A DNA stretch of 64,000 nucleotides from assembly GCA_902564535.1 (NCBI GenBank), contig CACFBG010000001.1, forward strand, positions 1 through 64,000, written 5' to 3'. This DNA comes from an uncultured Prochlorococcus sp. GTDB taxonomy: Bacteria; Cyanobacteriota; Cyanobacteriia; PCC-6307; Cyanobiaceae. The translations under genes and the position numbers were made by a program. Shown in pieces: positions 49,188 through 59,379 of the stretch. Below the pieces are notes generated by a model that was given only the letters and a program-made list of their open reading frames with translations, did no database searches and was not told where the DNA came from. The number at the start of each line of letters is the position of its first letter. Positions within the stretch are counted from its first letter, which is position 1.

Positions 49188-49961
49188 ATGCAAACGTCAC
49201 ATCCTCTTGCTACAGGAGCTGCGACAGATGGAGCCTGTAGCGGAAATCCTGGACCAGGAGGCTGGGCAGTATTAATAAGGTTTGAAGATGGCAGTGTGGA
49301 AGAATTTGGAGGGAGAGAAGAATCCACTACTAACAACAGAATGGAACTGTTGGCTGCTCTAAAGAGTTTTGAAAGATTAAAAGAAATTCCTAGGCAATCA
49401 AATCTAGAAATCAAGACAGATAGTAAATATCTAATTAATGGGCTCTCAAATTGGATTGAAAATTGGAAGAAGAAAGGTTGGATAACTAGTAATGGTAAGC
49501 CCGTACTTAATAAAGACTTATGGGAAGCATTAGATGCTGCACGCTTAAAAGGAATAAAATTGGTCTACGTAAAAGGACATAGCGGAGAAATTGATAATGA
49601 TCGTGTAGATAAAATTGCTGTGAGCTTTTCCAAAGGAAAAGCGATTGCATTAAAATGCAAAAAAAGATCAAGTCTTTCTAATTATCAAAAGCAACTCGAA
49701 ACTAAAGCACCTCATCCTCATTTAATCAATATAAATAAGCTTTTATCTCAGCTAGAACTTGTTGAAAAATTTGCTGAGACTGGTTATGGTTTGAAATCAG
49801 AGGAACTGTCTAAACTAATTGATTTACCTCTAAAGCAACTTGAACAAAAAAATGATTCTTTTAAATGGAGAGATTGGGTGGTCAAGCCAATAAATAATAA
49901 TCTTTGGCGCATTCAAAAAGATAAAACTAAAGCTCAAACTCCTTTAGAGGCAGATGACTAA
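49188..49961 (+). CDS. rnhA: Ribonuclease HI with C-terminal extension
   Basis: Degrades RNA in RNA-DNA hybrids. 257 residues against about 155 for a typical RNase HI. The catalytic acids are visible in [16 protein letters not shown] (Asp), NNRMELLA (Glu), IKTDSKYLI (Asp) and NDRVDKIA (Asp), with KGHSG before the last. The extra 100 residues (about 155-257) are basic, then helical, with no recognised domain. The stop overlaps pyrD by eight bases. Confidence 0.93.
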   Translation: MQTSHPLATGAATDGACSGNPGPGGWAVLIRFEDGSVEEFGGREESTTNNRMELLAALKSFERLKEIPRQSNLEIKTDSKYLINGLSNWIENWKKKGWITSNGKPVLNKDLWEALDAARLKGIKLVYVKGHSGEIDNDRVDKIAVSFSKGKAIALKCKKRSSLSNYQKQLETKAPHPHLININKLLSQLELVEKFAETGYGLKSEELSKLIDLPLKQLEQKNDSFKWRDWVVKPINNNLWRIQKDKTKAQTPLEADD

Positions 49962-51132
49962 CAATCCAAAGCATAAAATCTTATTCACAGACATCCTTTA
50001 TCGCAATTTATTTGGCTTTATCCTTTCAAAAGATCAAGGATTAGATGCTGAAACTCTTACAAACTTAGCATTATATTCATTAGGTTTTTTGTCCGAGCGA
50101 AAAGATATGCCAGGGATATCTTTATTATTAAAAAGAATAAAAAGTGAATTACATGTGAAAGATATTCGCCTTGAACAAAGATTATTTGACTGTAACTTTT
50201 ACAATCCTATTGGTCTTGCTGCTGGATTTGATAAAAATGGAGTTGCAGCTGGAATTTGGGATCAATTTGGTTTTGGTTTTGCTGAACTAGGAACTGTTAC
50301 CTGGCATCCACAATTAGGCAATCCAAAGCCAAGACTATACCGCTTAGCAAAAGAGAAGGCAGCATTAAATAGAATGGGATTTAATAATAAAGGTGCGAAA
50401 AAACTATTAAATCAACTCAACAGACAAGGTATACAGAAAAGGGGTTTACATCCGATATCTATTGGGATTAATTTTGGCAAATCTAAAATCATAGAGTTAG
50501 AAAAAGCAGCAGAAGATTATGCATTATCCTTAGAACTTCTAGGTCCATTAGCAGATTATGCTGTAATCAATATAAGTTCACCAAACACTCCTAACCTACG
50601 AGATTTACAAGATCCAAATAATTTAAAAATATTAATCAATCGCTTATCTAAAATCTCCGATTGCCCTCCATTATTGCTAAAAATAGCTCCTGACTTAAAC
50701 AATAATGCTATTAAACTTATAGGAGATATTGCAGTAGATAAAAAATTAGCTGGAATTATCGCAACCAACACAAGTATTAATCGATTGGGCTTAGAAAATA
50801 GAATTCTAACTTCAACCGGTCGGTGTTTAAAAGAAGAAAAAGGTGGTCTCAGTGGTGAGCCTTTGCATCAAAGGTCCTTAGAGGTAATGAGAGTATTAAG
50901 CAAACAAACAAAAGGACAAGTAAAACTTATTGGAGTAGGGGGTATTCATTCTCCTGAATCGGCATGGGAAAGAATTGCAGCAGGAGCATCCCTCATTCAA
51001 ATTTATACAAGTTGGATTTTTGAGGGGCCTTATTTAATTCCCAAGATTCTAAAGGGTCTAATCAGACAATTAGATCGTCATGGCTTTAAACATATTTCTG
51101 AAGCTGTTGGTAGTGAAGCCCCATGGCAATAA
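49954..51132 (+). CDS. pyrD: Dihydroorotate dehydrogenase (quinone), class 2
   Basis: Membrane-associated, quinone-linked step of pyrimidine synthesis. 392 residues. The N-terminal helical extension of class 2 enzymes is followed by [24 protein letters not shown] and [14 protein letters not shown], where the catalytic base is serine as in class 2. The FMN phosphate loop is GVGGIHSPE. It overlaps rnhA by eight bases. Confidence 0.96.
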   Translation: MTNNPKHKILFTDILYRNLFGFILSKDQGLDAETLTNLALYSLGFLSERKDMPGISLLLKRIKSELHVKDIRLEQRLFDCNFYNPIGLAAGFDKNGVAAGIWDQFGFGFAELGTVTWHPQLGNPKPRLYRLAKEKAALNRMGFNNKGAKKLLNQLNRQGIQKRGLHPISIGINFGKSKIIELEKAAEDYALSLELLGPLADYAVINISSPNTPNLRDLQDPNNLKILINRLSKISDCPPLLLKIAPDLNNNAIKLIGDIAVDKKLAGIIATNTSINRLGLENRILTSTGRCLKEEKGGLSGEPLHQRSLEVMRVLSKQTKGQVKLIGVGGIHSPESAWERIAAGASLIQIYTSWIFEGPYLIPKILKGLIRQLDRHGFKHISEAVGSEAPWQ

Positions 51133-51276
51133 ATGTCTTAATTTTCTCTTAGGTTGAAGATTGAATCTAGAATGATTTAGCACAATGAAAAAATATTGTT
51201 AATTGGTTTAAAAAAATGAATACAAGAAGTCTTATATTAAGGTTGGATAATAATATTCTTATCTCTTTAACTTCCT

Positions 51277-52368
51277 GTGAGTTGTAACTTCTTTTATCAT
51301 GGAGGAAATTTAGAAGAGGAAGCTAGGGACATAGGCATAAAAGTCGATAAAGTCTTAGATGCTAGTGCTTCAATAGTTCCATTTAATAGTCCCAAGCATC
51401 TACGTAGACATCTAAAGAAAGCAATATCTACTCACCATTTAAAGAATTACCCTGATAGGAATCATAAGTTGCTCAAAGAAGCAATCAGTAAATGGCATAA
51501 CATTTCCCCTGACATGATTCTTCCAGGCAATGGGGCTTCGGAATTATTTACATGGGCAGCGCATGATGCTTCTAAATATGGAACCAGTGGATTGCTTTCA
51601 CCAGGTTTCTCTGATTACTCTAGAGCACTGAATTGCTGGGATGCATCTTATTTACAAATACCAATTCCATTAATTTGGGCTAATAAGATGGCTCAAAAGT
51701 TTCCAGTTATTCCCAAAACAAAAGTCCTATGGATTACTAATCCTCATAACCCTACTGGACAGCTTTGGAGCAGAGAATCAATCGAACCATTAATTCCAAA
51801 TTATCAATTAATTATCTGTGATGAAGCATTCCTAGATTTAGTTCCCAATGGTGCAGATGAATCACTGTTACCTTTAACAAAAAAATATTCTAATCTTATT
51901 GTTATAAAAAGTTTAACCAAATTATTCTCTATAGCAGGTCTACGATTAGGATATGCAATTGGCTCCCCTGAAAGGTTACTAAACTGGAAAAGGCTAAGAG
52001 ATCCTTGGCCAGTTAATGGATTAGCTATTTCGGCTGGAATAAAACTAATTAGTGAGGAAAAAGAATTAAATGCATGGATTAATAAAATACATAAATGGAT
52101 AAATAAAGAAGGGAAATGGCTTTATTCACAGTTAGAACTTATTCCAGAGATTATGCCTCTAACATCGTCTACAAATTTCCTTTTAATTAAAGGCAATTTT
52201 CCTTTAATTAATATTAGAAAAAAATTAAAAGAGCGCTCTATTCTAACAAGAGATTGTCGTTCTTTTGAAGGATTAAATGAATATTATTTAAGAATTAGTC
52301 TACAAAAAAGGAAAGGGAATAAAAAAATAATTTCAAATCTAAAAGAAATCATACGGTCAAATGAATAA
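51277..52368 (+). CDS. PLP-dependent aminotransferase, CobD/CobC-like (threonine-phosphate decarboxylase family)
   Basis: 363 residues, fold-type I aminotransferase. It starts with YHGGN, typical of CobC/CobD proteins, then LDASASIVPFNSP. The PLP lysine sits in VIKSLTKLFSIAGLRLGYAIG, the cofactor aspartate is in IICDEAFLDL, and NPHNPTG is conserved. CobD makes aminopropanol phosphate for the cobamide lower-ligand linker, consistent with corrinoid synthesis in picocyanobacteria; histidinol-phosphate aminotransferase is a less likely alternative. GTG start. It overlaps the convergent murG 3' end by 20 bases. Confidence 0.82.
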   Translation: MSCNFFYHGGNLEEEARDIGIKVDKVLDASASIVPFNSPKHLRRHLKKAISTHHLKNYPDRNHKLLKEAISKWHNISPDMILPGNGASELFTWAAHDASKYGTSGLLSPGFSDYSRALNCWDASYLQIPIPLIWANKMAQKFPVIPKTKVLWITNPHNPTGQLWSRESIEPLIPNYQLIICDEAFLDLVPNGADESLLPLTKKYSNLIVIKSLTKLFSIAGLRLGYAIGSPERLLNWKRLRDPWPVNGLAISAGIKLISEEKELNAWINKIHKWINKEGKWLYSQLELIPEIMPLTSSTNFLLIKGNFPLINIRKKLKERSILTRDCRSFEGLNEYYLRISLQKRKGNKKIISNLKEIIRSNE

Positions 52369-53425
52369 GTAGTTCTGCTAACTTCCTATCAGCATCCAAT
52401 GTCGCAATAGATTTCATCGCTAATTTCATTTCCAACAGTACTTCACTGCAATTAGAAAATTCTCCAGAGTTAATATTCAATAGTAGAGAGATACTATCCC
52501 AAAGAGCATTAGATTCAGGAGATTGTTGATGCACAATCAATGCAGCTCCAGATTTAGCAAAGTACATAGCATTGATATCTTGATGCTTATCTTTGGCCTG
52601 AGGGAAAGGAATCAAAATAGCTGGTGTTCCACAAACTGATAGTTCACTTAATGCACTTGCACCAGCCCTACTGATTGCCAAATCTGCGTTATGCAACAAA
52701 GCAGGTATTTCATTAGTAAAAGTTCTTTCGACAAGATTGGGATGAACAATCTTGTGCCGGTTTGGATCGTTTACTCCAGTCAAATGAACAATTCGACATC
52801 CTTCTTTTAAAAGTTTAGGAGTTATAAAACGCACCATCAGGTTTAAACCCAAAGCACCTTGACTACCTCCCATGACAACAAGCAATGGGCCATTGCCAGA
52901 GGGGACCCATTTCGGCAAGGCTTGGGTAGAAAGGAACGAAGGTCTAACAGGTGTTCCTGTAAAGACAGTTCTACAACCTTTTATCTTGTTCGAAGCCCCA
53001 AAAAAACCAAGAGCTACTGTTTCACAAAATCTTCCCAACAGCTTGACAGCTCTTCCAGGTTCAGCATTGGATTCATGCATCACGGCTGGAACATTACACA
53101 AAAAAGCTCCTATTATTGCAGGTGCTGCAATGTATCCTCCTGTAGAAAAGACTACATCGATTTTTTCACGATGAATGGAATATACGATTCTAAAAATAGA
53201 TAAAAGAAGCCCAATAATTGCCCAAAATTTTCTAGTAAAATTCCCCTGTATAGCTCCTCCTCGAATTGTTTGTAACTGATATTTTTTAGGAACTAATTCG
53301 TTTTCCAATCGATCAAGGACACCAACCCAAAGTACGTCCCATTCATCAGGCAATGCCTCGGCTACCGCCAAGGCCGGAAAAATGTGCCCTCCAGTTCCAC
53401 TGGCAGCAATCAAGACTCTAGGCAT
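52349..53425 (-). CDS. murG: UDP-GlcNAc:lipid I transferase MurG
   Basis: Makes lipid II, the last cytoplasmic-face peptidoglycan step. 358 residues. GT-B fold: the glycine loop AASGTGGHIFPALAVAEAL at residues 7-25, VVFSTGGYIAAPAIIGA, VMGGSQGALGLN, and the UDP-GlcNAc site ISRAGASALSELSVCGTPAILIPFPQAKDKHQ. Its 3' end overlaps the CobD-like gene tail-to-tail by 20 bases. Confidence 0.96.
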   Translation of the reverse strand: MPRVLIAASGTGGHIFPALAVAEALPDEWDVLWVGVLDRLENELVPKKYQLQTIRGGAIQGNFTRKFWAIIGLLLSIFRIVYSIHREKIDVVFSTGGYIAAPAIIGAFLCNVPAVMHESNAEPGRAVKLLGRFCETVALGFFGASNKIKGCRTVFTGTPVRPSFLSTQALPKWVPSGNGPLLVVMGGSQGALGLNLMVRFITPKLLKEGCRIVHLTGVNDPNRHKIVHPNLVERTFTNEIPALLHNADLAISRAGASALSELSVCGTPAILIPFPQAKDKHQDINAMYFAKSGAALIVHQQSPESNALWDSISLLLNINSGEFSNCSEVLLEMKLAMKSIATLDADRKLAELLIHLTV

Positions 53426-53457
53426 TAAATTAAGGCGATCAAGCCAAGAGGGTTTAA

Positions 53458-54234
53458 GTGGTTACTATTACTAGAGGCAGAAAAGTGGTTCATTTACTGA
53501 AAGTACTTTTTTTTACTTTAGTTATACCAATTTTCATTCCTATAAGACCCTTAGATGTACTAGCACAAGATGTCTCTATCCAAAAAATAATTAAAGATCT
53601 GCAAAAGAATCTAAACAGAAAAAAAACTCGGCCATTTGATCTATCTTTTCACAAGAAAGATGCTTCAAAATTAAACATTCTTTATGAAAGATTTAGTGAT
53701 CAATTCCCAAACACAAATTGGGAAATAGAAAGATCTGAAAACTTGTTTGATGGCAGACCTTCTATAAATATTAAAATTTCAGGAATAATTAAAAAAGGGG
53801 ATCACTTATACCAATTAAAATCATTTCAAAAAATAGGATTTGAAATAAAAGATAGAAAAATTATCAACAATGAAATAATTAATTCATATTCGATCCTAAC
53901 TAGTAAAAAAAATAATTTACCTATTAGCATCGCTATACCTAATACAGTCCTTACAGGCACAAGATATGACTTAGATATAATTTTTGATGAACCTATCCAA
54001 AATTCCATTATTGCGGGCGGAATAATCAATCTAACCAATCAACAAATTCATAGTTATAAGCATCCAAAAATTGAACTTTCTCCTCTACAAGGAGGAGGTT
54101 TATTTAAATCTGTACAAGCACCTCTTAAGCCCGGTATGCAACACTGGGCCGCTCTTCTTGCACATCCAGATGGATTAATTAGCGTAACTAAATCCGTTAA
54201 AATAGTATCCAATAAATCAGAATTAATTAACTGA
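53458..54234 (+). CDS. Secreted or periplasmic protein of unknown function
   Basis: 258 residues from GTG at 53458. A signal peptide (hydrophobic about residues 13-30) ends near LDVLAQD. The remainder is predicted mostly beta, with ISIAIPNTVLTGTRYDLDIIFDEPI and a conserved-looking GMQHWAALLAHPDGLISVTKSVKI end. No domain is recognised. It is divergent from murG with 32 bases between starts, and convergent with pgk. Confidence 0.65.
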   Translation: MVTITRGRKVVHLLKVLFFTLVIPIFIPIRPLDVLAQDVSIQKIIKDLQKNLNRKKTRPFDLSFHKKDASKLNILYERFSDQFPNTNWEIERSENLFDGRPSINIKISGIIKKGDHLYQLKSFQKIGFEIKDRKIINNEIINSYSILTSKKNNLPISIAIPNTVLTGTRYDLDIIFDEPIQNSIIAGGIINLTNQQIHSYKHPKIELSPLQGGGLFKSVQAPLKPGMQHWAALLAHPDGLISVTKSVKIVSNKSELIN

Positions 54235-54265
54235 TTTTAATTAGTATGTATTACTTCAAATGGCA

Positions 54266-55474
54266 TTAAACTACATCATCTAAAGCAGATACACCAGGCA
54301 AGACTTTCCCTTCTAAAAGTTCCAAACTAGCTCCCCCACCAGTAGAGATATGAGACATTCTTGATGCTAAACCAGCTTTCTCAACAGCTGCAACTGAATC
54401 TCCACCTCCAATAATTGTGCAACAACCATTTGCACTAAGTTCAGCGAGTGTCTGTGCAATGGAGTTAGTTCCATCTGCAAACTTGTCAAATTCAAATACA
54501 CCCATTGGTCCATTCCAAATTACAGTCTTACAATTGTTCAATGCATCCTGGAAAAGTTTTATCGATTCAGGACCAATATCTAACCCCATCCAACCTTCGG
54601 GGATTGAATCTATAGATGAAGTTTGACTATTTGCATCTGGAGAAAAGTTATCTGCTAAAACAACATCTGTAGGTAATAACAATTCAACTCCCTTTTCCTT
54701 AGCTTTAATCTCCAAAGCCTTAGCAAGTTCTAACTTATCTTCTTCTACCAAACTTTTTCCAACTGAAAGTCCGCGGGCTTTGTAAAAAGTGAAAATCATT
54801 CCACCACCAATTAAAACCTTATCGCACTTATCTATCAATGATTCAAGGACACCTATTTTGCTACTTACTTTTGAGCCTCCTACAATTGCAGCCAAAGGTC
54901 TCTTAGGTTCATCAATAGCTCCTTGAAGATATTGGAGCTCTTTCTCCATTAAATAACCTGCAACACTAGGACTAAGGAACTTTGTTACGCCTTCTGTAGA
55001 AGCATGAGCACGGTGTGCAGCCCCAAAAGCATCATTTACATATAAATCAGCTAAAGCAGATAATTGTCTTGCAAAATCAGAGTCATTCTTTTCTTCTTCA
55101 GAAAAGAAACGAACATTTTCTAAAAGAATGACATCTCCCTGATTTAAAGAATTCACCTTGGATTCAGCATCAGAACCTACACAACTATCAGTTTTAAGAA
55201 CATTTTTAGATAACAATTCTCCTAATCTTTTAGCTACTGGAGTCAATCTCATGGATTCATTAACCTTCCCCTTTGGTCTTCCAAAATGAGCTGCCAATAT
55301 CACTTTGGCATCATTTTTAATTAAATGATTAATAGTGGGAAGAGCAGCACGAATTCTTGTGTCGTCAGTGATTGCCCCCTCATCATTTAAAGGAACATTA
55401 AAATCAACTCTTACCAAAACACGCTTTGCGCGTAGGTCCTCTGCGCTGAGACTAGACAGGGAACGCTTCGCCAT
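54266..55474 (-). CDS. pgk: Phosphoglycerate kinase
   Basis: Reversible 3-phosphoglycerate phosphorylation in the Calvin cycle and glycolysis. 402 residues. VRVDFNVPL near residue 22, AAHFGRPKG, the hinge [19 protein letters not shown] and the nucleotide loop [15 protein letters not shown] are all present. It is transcribed away from a 406-base gene-free spacer. Confidence 0.97.
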   Translation of the reverse strand: MAKRSLSSLSAEDLRAKRVLVRVDFNVPLNDEGAITDDTRIRAALPTINHLIKNDAKVILAAHFGRPKGKVNESMRLTPVAKRLGELLSKNVLKTDSCVGSDAESKVNSLNQGDVILLENVRFFSEEEKNDSDFARQLSALADLYVNDAFGAAHRAHASTEGVTKFLSPSVAGYLMEKELQYLQGAIDEPKRPLAAIVGGSKVSSKIGVLESLIDKCDKVLIGGGMIFTFYKARGLSVGKSLVEEDKLELAKALEIKAKEKGVELLLPTDVVLADNFSPDANSQTSSIDSIPEGWMGLDIGPESIKLFQDALNNCKTVIWNGPMGVFEFDKFADGTNSIAQTLAELSANGCCTIIGGGDSVAAVEKAGLASRMSHISTGGGASLELLEGKVLPGVSALDDVV

Positions 55475-55880
55475 GATGAGCTTAAGGTACTAAAACCTGG
55501 TGAGACTAACCCTTGATCAGTGAAATTGACTTATAAGGATGTGAGAGAAAATAAGTTGACCTTTTTGGCAAACTTAAAAAACTCAGTTCACCACTAGAAT
55601 TATTAATCTATAGATTCAAATCGAGTTTCAGGCTTTAGGTCAAACAAACTAAACCGGGTTAAAGCAACACACTCAAAACCTCAAAACTTTGATGAACAAA
55701 GCCTAAACCATTAATTCAAAGACTTACGTGAGCAAAAACCTAGATATTAAAGTATCTCTTGAACTATGAAACCTACTATAAGATGCCTATAAATTAGGGA
55801 TTCATAAATCAAAAAATCAATTCAATAGACTCTTCAGTCGTCCAAAGCAAATTTAATTAGCTGCTGCTCTAAAAAAATCC
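55475..55880. other. 406-base gene-free spacer between pgk and ylqF
   Basis: Divergent promoter region. It holds imperfect complementary segments around 55630-55710 (AGGCTTTAGG against AAAGCCTAAACC), which could form a long hairpin, but no convincing protein gene. I cannot identify an RNA gene here. Confidence 0.4.
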
Positions 55881-56744
55881 GTGAGCAAACCTCAAATTCA
55901 GTGGTATCCAGGCCACATAGCAAAAGCCGAAAAACAACTAACAAAAAATTTAGAAAAAGTTGACCTTGTCATTGAAGTTCGTGATGCACGCATTCCAAAG
56001 GCAACTTCTCATCCTCATTTAGAAAGATGGATTCAAGGGAAAAAGCATCTTTTAGTTATCAATAGAATGGACATGATTTCTACTAGAGCTCAGATGCTCT
56101 GGAAAGAATGGTTCAAAGCACAAGGTAAAAGCCCCATATGGTGCAATGCAAAAGATGGTGAAGGGGTCAAGCTTCTTCATGAAGCCGCTATACGGGCCGG
56201 GATAGATATCAACAAACGAAGAACATCTAGAGGCATGCTGCATCGTCCAATTCGGGCTCTTACACTAGGGTTTCCCAATGTTGGTAAATCAGCTTTAATA
56301 AATAGGTTGGTAAGAAAGAAAGTTGTAGATAGCGCTAGACGAGCTGGTGTCACTCGATCATTGAGATGGGTACGAATGGGACAAAAACTAGATCTACTAG
56401 ATGCTCCTGGAGTATTGCCGCCACGTTTAGACGATCAAGAAGCTGCTTTAAGACTTGCAATTTGCGATGACATTGGCCAAGGAGGATATGACGTAGAATC
56501 AGTAGCAATAGCTTTTCTGAAAATACTTTGCAATTTAAGTAATTTAAGTGATTCAGGTTTGAATATGAAAGTTTTAGAGAAAAGATATGGTATGACTTTA
56601 GGGGAAGAAAAGATGGGCACAAATCAATGGCTTAAAGCAGTCGCTAAATTACATACATCAGGGGAGGAACCTAGAATGGCTCAAAGAATTCTCGATGATT
56701 ATAGAAAAAACTTTCTTGGGAAAATTAGTTTAGAGCTTCCATGA
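55881..56744 (+). CDS. Ribosome biogenesis GTPase YlqF (RbgA)
   Basis: Circularly permuted GTPase that matures the 50S subunit. 287 residues. The motif order is G4 NRMD (about residues 60-63) before G1 GFPNVGKSALINRL (about 131-144) and G3 DAPGVLPP, as in this family. The N-terminal QWYPGHIAKAEKQ is diagnostic. GTG start. It overlaps the following pseudouridine synthase gene by four bases (ATGA). Confidence 0.93.
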   Translation: MSKPQIQWYPGHIAKAEKQLTKNLEKVDLVIEVRDARIPKATSHPHLERWIQGKKHLLVINRMDMISTRAQMLWKEWFKAQGKSPIWCNAKDGEGVKLLHEAAIRAGIDINKRRTSRGMLHRPIRALTLGFPNVGKSALINRLVRKKVVDSARRAGVTRSLRWVRMGQKLDLLDAPGVLPPRLDDQEAALRLAICDDIGQGGYDVESVAIAFLKILCNLSNLSDSGLNMKVLEKRYGMTLGEEKMGTNQWLKAVAKLHTSGEEPRMAQRILDDYRKNFLGKISLELP

Positions 56745-57715
56745 AAATAGAAACTGATTGCAAACAAATATTTGGGCAAGGAGAAGGAGAACTAATAGCA
56801 CTAAAGTATGACAAACCTTTACCAATGCGTCTCGATAGATGGCTTGTTAGTCAAAGGCCAGAACAAAGTAGGGCTCGAATTCAAAAATTCATAAATGCAG
56901 AGTTAGTTCGCGTAAATGGAAAAACAGGGTCAGCAAAAACCCCTTTAAGGAATGGCGATGAGGTCTTACTTTGGCTACTTCCGCCTGAACCTCTTTCATA
57001 TTTAAAACCTCAAAAAATGGAGCTAGATATTTTATTTGAAGACAAAGATATAATTGTCATTAATAAATCTGCTGGCATAACAGTTCATCCTGCTCCTGGG
57101 AATAAAGATGGAACTTTAGTTAATGGTTTATTGCATCATTGTGAAGACTTGCCAGGCATTAATGGTAAGCTCAGGCCAGGAATAGTGCATCGACTAGATA
57201 AAGATACTACTGGTTGTATTGTCATTGCAAAAAGCCAGGAAGCGCTTATTAAGCTTCAACTACAAATCCAGAATCGTATTGCAAAAAGAACTTATTTAGC
57301 AATAGTTCATGGCTCTCCAAAAGGAACAGAAGGCGTAATCAAAGGGGCCATCGGGCGACATCCAAAAGATAGAAAAAAATATGCAGTAGTTGATAATGAT
57401 TCTGGTCGAAATGCCTGTACAAATTGGTTTTTAGAAGAAAGAATCGGAGATTATTCTTTAATACGATTTGAATTAGATACAGGAAGAACCCACCAAATTA
57501 GAGTGCATTCTTCATATTTAGGTCATCCGGTATTAGGGGATCAAACTTATAGTCGATGCAGAAAATTACCCATACTCATCACTGGCCAAATGCTTCATGC
57601 TATTAGATTAGAATTAATACACCCTAGCAACAACAAAATAATGTGTTTTGAAGCCCCACTTCCAAGGATATTTTCAAAACTATTAACTTATCTTCGTCAA
57701 AAAAGAGAAGCTTAA
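56741..57715 (+). CDS. RluD/RluA-family pseudouridine synthase
   Basis: rRNA or tRNA uridine isomerase of 324 residues. An S4 RNA-binding domain lies near residues 25-75 (MRLDRWLVSQRPEQSRARIQKFI). The catalytic motif is HRLDKDTTGCIVIAK, with the nucleophilic Asp in RLDKDTTG, and the C-terminal RTHQIRVHSSYLGHPVLGD is present. It is translationally coupled to ylqF (ATGA overlap), giving a ribosome-assembly pair. RluD (23S helix 69) is the likeliest assignment. Confidence 0.88.
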   Translation: MKIETDCKQIFGQGEGELIALKYDKPLPMRLDRWLVSQRPEQSRARIQKFINAELVRVNGKTGSAKTPLRNGDEVLLWLLPPEPLSYLKPQKMELDILFEDKDIIVINKSAGITVHPAPGNKDGTLVNGLLHHCEDLPGINGKLRPGIVHRLDKDTTGCIVIAKSQEALIKLQLQIQNRIAKRTYLAIVHGSPKGTEGVIKGAIGRHPKDRKKYAVVDNDSGRNACTNWFLEERIGDYSLIRFELDTGRTHQIRVHSSYLGHPVLGDQTYSRCRKLPILITGQMLHAIRLELIHPSNNKIMCFEAPLPRIFSKLLTYLRQKREA

Positions 57716-57716
57716 T

Positions 57717-59315
57717 TTATAGTAATCTAGGAGTAGATTCAAATAGTTTTTTTGTAAGTAAGTTCTTAGGATTACTGGTTAATTCCTGATCGGTACCTTG
57801 ATCAATAACTTTACCTTGATCCAAAACTAAAATATTGTCACAAAAGCCTCTAGCAACATTCAAATCATGCGTGATCATTAAAATCGCCAAATTCAATCGG
57901 TCTTTCAATGATGTCAATAAATCTAAAATTTCAGATTGAATTTGAGGGTCAAGCATACTTAAGCTTTCATCGCAAATAAGAATTTTAGGTTCTAGAACTA
58001 TAGATCTTGCAATCGCAACTCTTTGCTGTTGTCCTCCAGAAAGCTCTTTTGGAAAGCGATCTTGATATATTTCTGGAGGATTCAAACCTACTTGAGAAAG
58101 CATATATCTTGCTTTTTCTTTTGCTTTAGATTTAGAACAAATTTTGTGAATTAATAATGGATCAATAATAATCTCCCAAATTCTCATCTTTGGATTTAAA
58201 CAACCTAATGGATCTTGGAAAACCATTTGTATATGCTTTCTTAAATATGACTTATGGCTATTAATTTTTAAAGATTTTCCAAGAAGTTTGATTTCCCCAC
58301 TTCTCAAAGGAAGTAAACCCATAAGGGCCCAACAAAGTGTACTTTTACCACACCCAGAAACACCTACTAATCCAAGGATTTCTCCCTCTCGAAGAATAAA
58401 ACTTATACCATCAACAGCTTTCAACCAATTTCTTTGGAAAGGAGTTTTAGCCAAAGAATGCCAACAGCGCAAATCATTAACTTCTAAGACTAGAGAATAA
58501 GAATCAAATACTTTGGAGGTTCTAATTCTTTCTCTAGCGCGGGCTGCTGAAACGAGACTTTTCCCAACAAGAGATTCTGGACTATTCAGGATCTTTCTAC
58601 TAAAACCCTCTTCAACTATATTTCCTTGATCTAGTATTGCGATCCGCTCACACCAATTAGATGCAATAGCTAGATCATGAGTAATTAGAAGAAGTGAAGT
58701 TCCTAATTCATCGCATAGATTCGTCAGTTCCGTCATTATCTGATTAGCCACAGTTACATCAAGACTGGTCGTAGGCTCATCAGCAATAATCAATGAAGGG
58801 TTTAATGCAAGAGCCAAGGCAATTACAACTCTTTGACGCATTCCTCCACTGAATTCATGAGGATAAGAACCAAAACGTGCAGGATCAATACCAACTCGAT
58901 CTAATAATTCTTCAGATTTTTGTCTATACCAAAACTTATCTCTAGAAGGTCTATGTGCTTTCAACGTATCAATTAAATGTCCACCTATTGTCATAAGTGG
59001 ATTTAAACGAGTCATTGGATCCTGAAAGACAAGTCCCACCACCTCACCTCGCAACCTTCTTAATTCCTTTTCGGCAACCTTCCTGGGATCTATACCATTA
59101 ACTAAAATCTCCCCTTCACAAATACTCCCTGAAGGGGTTAACTGAAGAAGAGTTTTTGCTATCGAACTTTTTCCACTACCCGAAGGGCCAACCAAAGCCA
59201 GACTCTCGCCAGGATCAATTGTTAAGTTCACATTTTGCAATACCCAACACAAACTCGTTGGGTATCTCATCTTTAAGTTTCTAAGTTCTAAAACATGCGC
59301 TACAGAATTATTCAT
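57717..59315 (-). CDS. Double ATPase of a peptide/nickel-type ABC transporter
   Basis: 532 residues from the ATG at 59315; the open frame continues upstream, but that part overlaps the relA start region and lacks family sequence. Two OppD/OppF-like ATPase halves are fused. The first has Walker A GPSGSGKSS, signature FSGGMRQR and Walker B LIIADEPTTSLD. The second has GVSGCGKST, LSGGQQQR and LICDESLSMLD. This is the YejF/GsiA architecture for oligopeptide import. No permease or binding protein lies nearby, so the substrate is unknown. Confidence 0.88.
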   Translation of the reverse strand: MNNSVAHVLELRNLKMRYPTSLCWVLQNVNLTIDPGESLALVGPSGSGKSSIAKTLLQLTPSGSICEGEILVNGIDPRKVAEKELRRLRGEVVGLVFQDPMTRLNPLMTIGGHLIDTLKAHRPSRDKFWYRQKSEELLDRVGIDPARFGSYPHEFSGGMRQRVVIALALALNPSLIIADEPTTSLDVTVANQIMTELTNLCDELGTSLLLITHDLAIASNWCERIAILDQGNIVEEGFSRKILNSPESLVGKSLVSAARARERIRTSKVFDSYSLVLEVNDLRCWHSLAKTPFQRNWLKAVDGISFILREGEILGLVGVSGCGKSTLCWALMGLLPLRSGEIKLLGKSLKINSHKSYLRKHIQMVFQDPLGCLNPKMRIWEIIIDPLLIHKICSKSKAKEKARYMLSQVGLNPPEIYQDRFPKELSGGQQQRVAIARSIVLEPKILICDESLSMLDPQIQSEILDLLTSLKDRLNLAILMITHDLNVARGFCDNILVLDQGKVIDQGTDQELTSNPKNLLTKKLFESTPRLL

Positions 59316-59379
59316 AAGAAGTAGCACGGTTTCTTGAGTCTGAATAGCATGGATTAATCCGTAATGTCGGATATTTAAT

